DNA from: Streptomyces luomodiensis
Lineage (GTDB): Bacteria; Actinomycetota; Actinomycetes; Streptomycetales; Streptomycetaceae
Direction of reading: 5' to 3'
Length of the DNA: 64,000 nucleotides
Assembly (NCBI RefSeq): GCF_031679605.1
Contig: NZ_CP117522.1
Coordinates: 8,556,001 to 8,620,000, forward strand
Numbering within the stretch: position 1 is the first letter of the stretch; every line of letters begins with the position of its first letter. The translations under genes were made by a program, and so were the position numbers. Shown here piece by piece: positions 62,873 to 64,000 of this stretch. The notes under the pieces are model-generated. The model was not told where the DNA came from and made no database searches. It saw only the letters and a program-made list of their open reading frames with translations.

Positions 62873-64000
62873 TCAGCCGCGGTAGGTGCGCACGTAGTCG
62901 AACCGCGCGACCGCGCCTTCGGTGTTCTGCGCGACCAGGCCGATCCTGAGCTTGCTCACGGTGGGGAGGGTCCAGACGCCGGTGCGGACCCAGTGCACAC
63001 CGTCCGTGCTGGTGGCGGCGCGCACCTCGGTCTCGTCCCGTGCGGTGTCGGCGTGATACGACAGCCGCATCCACAGGGTGCCCGCGGGCGGACCGCCGAA
63101 CATCGGCCCGTAGGCCACCGGGGTCGGCGGTGTGGTGGTGGGGCGTTCGCCCTCCTTCGCGAACTCGGTGACGTGTGTCAGCTTCCCGTCGGTGTGGCTC
63201 ACCGGGAGCACCGCGTGCACCAGCTTCACATAGCGGTCGTCGGTCCCGTACAGGACCATTCCGGCCTGCTGATTGGACCGCCCCGGATCGAAGCGGAGCC
63301 TGGTCTGCACGGTGTAGTCGCCCCGGGGAGCGTCCCGGGTCAGCACCGACGCCGTATTGGTGCCCAGATGGAGTTCGCCGCCCTGCGTCGGCCAGGACAG
63401 GGCCCCGTCGGCCATCGTGACCCCGGGCGCCGGGCCGCGCACCCAGGACCACGGGGAATCCGCGGTGGTGCCGGGAACGGCGGTGGAGCCGAAGTCGTCG
63501 CTGTAGGCGGGCAGCAGCCGGCCCGGCCCGGGGTCGGGGACGCGGTCGGTGACCGGTGTGTACAGCGCCGTGGCCGCCACGTTGTCGGCGGCCGCCCCGG
63601 CGCCGCGCGCGGCGACGCCGACCGGGCCGGAGCGGACCGCGCGGGCGGGCAGCGGGCGCTCCTGGGTGGCCACCGCGTCCCGCAGCCGGTCCGCGCTCAC
63701 CTCCACGGTCATCCGGGTGCCGCGGATCTCGGCCGTCACGTTGTGCCAGGTGTCCCAGGCGAAGTCCGGCGGCAGCGGGGTGGTACGGGTGCCGACGTCG
63801 CGGCCGGCCACCCGCACGTCCGTCACCAGCGCGTCGCGCTTCCGGTCCAGCCAGGCGACCACGTAGTCGTCCGGGCCGGTGTAGGCGGCCAGCAGTCCGG
63901 CCGCGCCGGTGGCCGAGGGCACCCGCAGGTCGGCCTCGGCGCGCCGGGCCGCGGGGGCCGACCGGTCCGAGACCAGATAGGCGGGGCCGGTGGCGTTCTG
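62873..64000 (-). CDS. C-terminal part of a secreted concanavalin-domain glycosidase (GH43-like)
   Basis: The frame is open to the right edge, so at least 376 residues are coded and the N-terminus is missing. The visible part has two beta-sandwich regions. One, with VSDRSAPAARRAEADLRV followed by TGAAGLLAAYTGPDDYVVAW, is a laminin-G/concanavalin-like domain. The second, DDFGSTAVPGTTADSPWSWV, LHLGTNTASVLTRDAPRGDY and QQAGMVLYGTDDRYVKLVHA, resembles the C-terminal domain of GH43 beta-xylosidases/arabinases. The catalytic five-bladed propeller should lie outside the window. It belongs with the plant- or fungal-polysaccharide genes nearby. Confidence 0.75.
   Translation of the reverse strand, partial: QNATGPAYLVSDRSAPAARRAEADLRVPSATGAAGLLAAYTGPDDYVVAWLDRKRDALVTDVRVAGRDVGTRTTPLPPDFAWDTWHNVTAEIRGTRMTVEVSADRLRDAVATQERPLPARAVRSGPVGVAARGAGAAADNVAATALYTPVTDRVPDPGPGRLLPAYSDDFGSTAVPGTTADSPWSWVRGPAPGVTMADGALSWPTQGGELHLGTNTASVLTRDAPRGDYTVQTRLRFDPGRSNQQAGMVLYGTDDRYVKLVHAVLPVSHTDGKLTHVTEFAKEGERPTTTPPTPVAYGPMFGGPPAGTLWMRLSYHADTARDETEVRAATSTDGVHWVRTGVWTLPTVSKLRIGLVAQNTEGAVARFDYVRTYRG

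Overview
The window looks like chromosomal DNA of a high-GC actinomycete, almost certainly Streptomyces or a close relative. Supporting features are strongly G/C-biased third codon positions, many GTG and TTG starts, an exact 14-bp CebR-type box in front of a secreted GH44 plus CBM2 enzyme, a homologue of the Streptomyces papain-inhibitor/RlpA fold, MmyB-type XRE and PucR regulators, and a kinase-FHA pair. I saw no rRNA, tRNA, CRISPR array, integrase or insertion sequence.

Region A (1-13.0 kb) is a catabolic block on the + strand built around CoA thioesters. It holds an SDR (cut by the window edge), a thiolase, a hydantoin/Asp-Glu racemase-fold protein, a small carboxymuconolactone decarboxylase (CMD)-like protein, two more SDRs, an acyl-CoA ligase, a crotonase-fold protein and a complete proton-translocating transhydrogenase (pntA-pntB). 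A perfect long hairpin separates these from a convergent class III CoA-transferase, which is followed by a hotdog-fold dehydratase. Four of the enzymes (racemase-like, CMD-like, FabL-like SDR, crotonase) lack the catalytic residues that define their families. The pathway is therefore not one I can name, and it is the best candidate here for undescribed chemistry.

Region B (13.0-20.7 kb) is a second catabolic unit: a decayed beta-hydroxyacid dehydrogenase, an intact aldehyde dehydrogenase, a remnant SDR, an MHS-type transporter whose ribosome-binding site is overlapped by a perfect 12-bp palindrome, an SDR, a sugar-epimerase-type dehydrogenase, an amidohydrolase/lactonase and a cupin. It reads as uptake and oxidation of a sugar-acid or lactone-type substrate. 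Region C (20.8-29.8 kb) is a redox island around an XRE/MmyB regulator: two aldo/keto reductases (plus a deleted third), a gamma-CMD homologue, a cupin, two MDR dehydrogenases, a DUF2255 protein, a lipoprotein and a Bcr/CflA-type exporter. It ends in a 44-bp tail-to-tail overlap with lplA, a plausible junction between accessory and resident DNA.

Region D (29.7-51.3 kb) looks like ordinary Streptomyces accessory chromosome. It contains lplA, the CebR-box GH44 enzyme, a TetR regulator with its own operator beside a GNAT gene, a 20-bp tandem repeat, a methyltransferase, a translationally coupled TPR/polyprenyl-synthase pair, an FAH-family hydrolase, an L,D-transpeptidase-fold protein without a signal peptide, an AlkB homologue, and an MHS transporter/PucR/SDR group. 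It also carries a secreted trio (thaumatin-like, GH128, RlpA-like) and a non-RD Ser/Thr kinase coupled to an FHA-HTH protein.

Region E (51.3-64 kb) has an FtsX-type permease without an ATPase next to a NarL-type two-component system, then a sugar-utilisation unit. That unit is a LacI regulator convergent with an operon of GH2 hydrolase, solute-binding lipoprotein and two permeases, preceded by a LacI-type operator. A zinc-ribbon protein and the C-terminal half of a secreted, concanavalin-domain (GH43-like) protein running off the right edge close the window.
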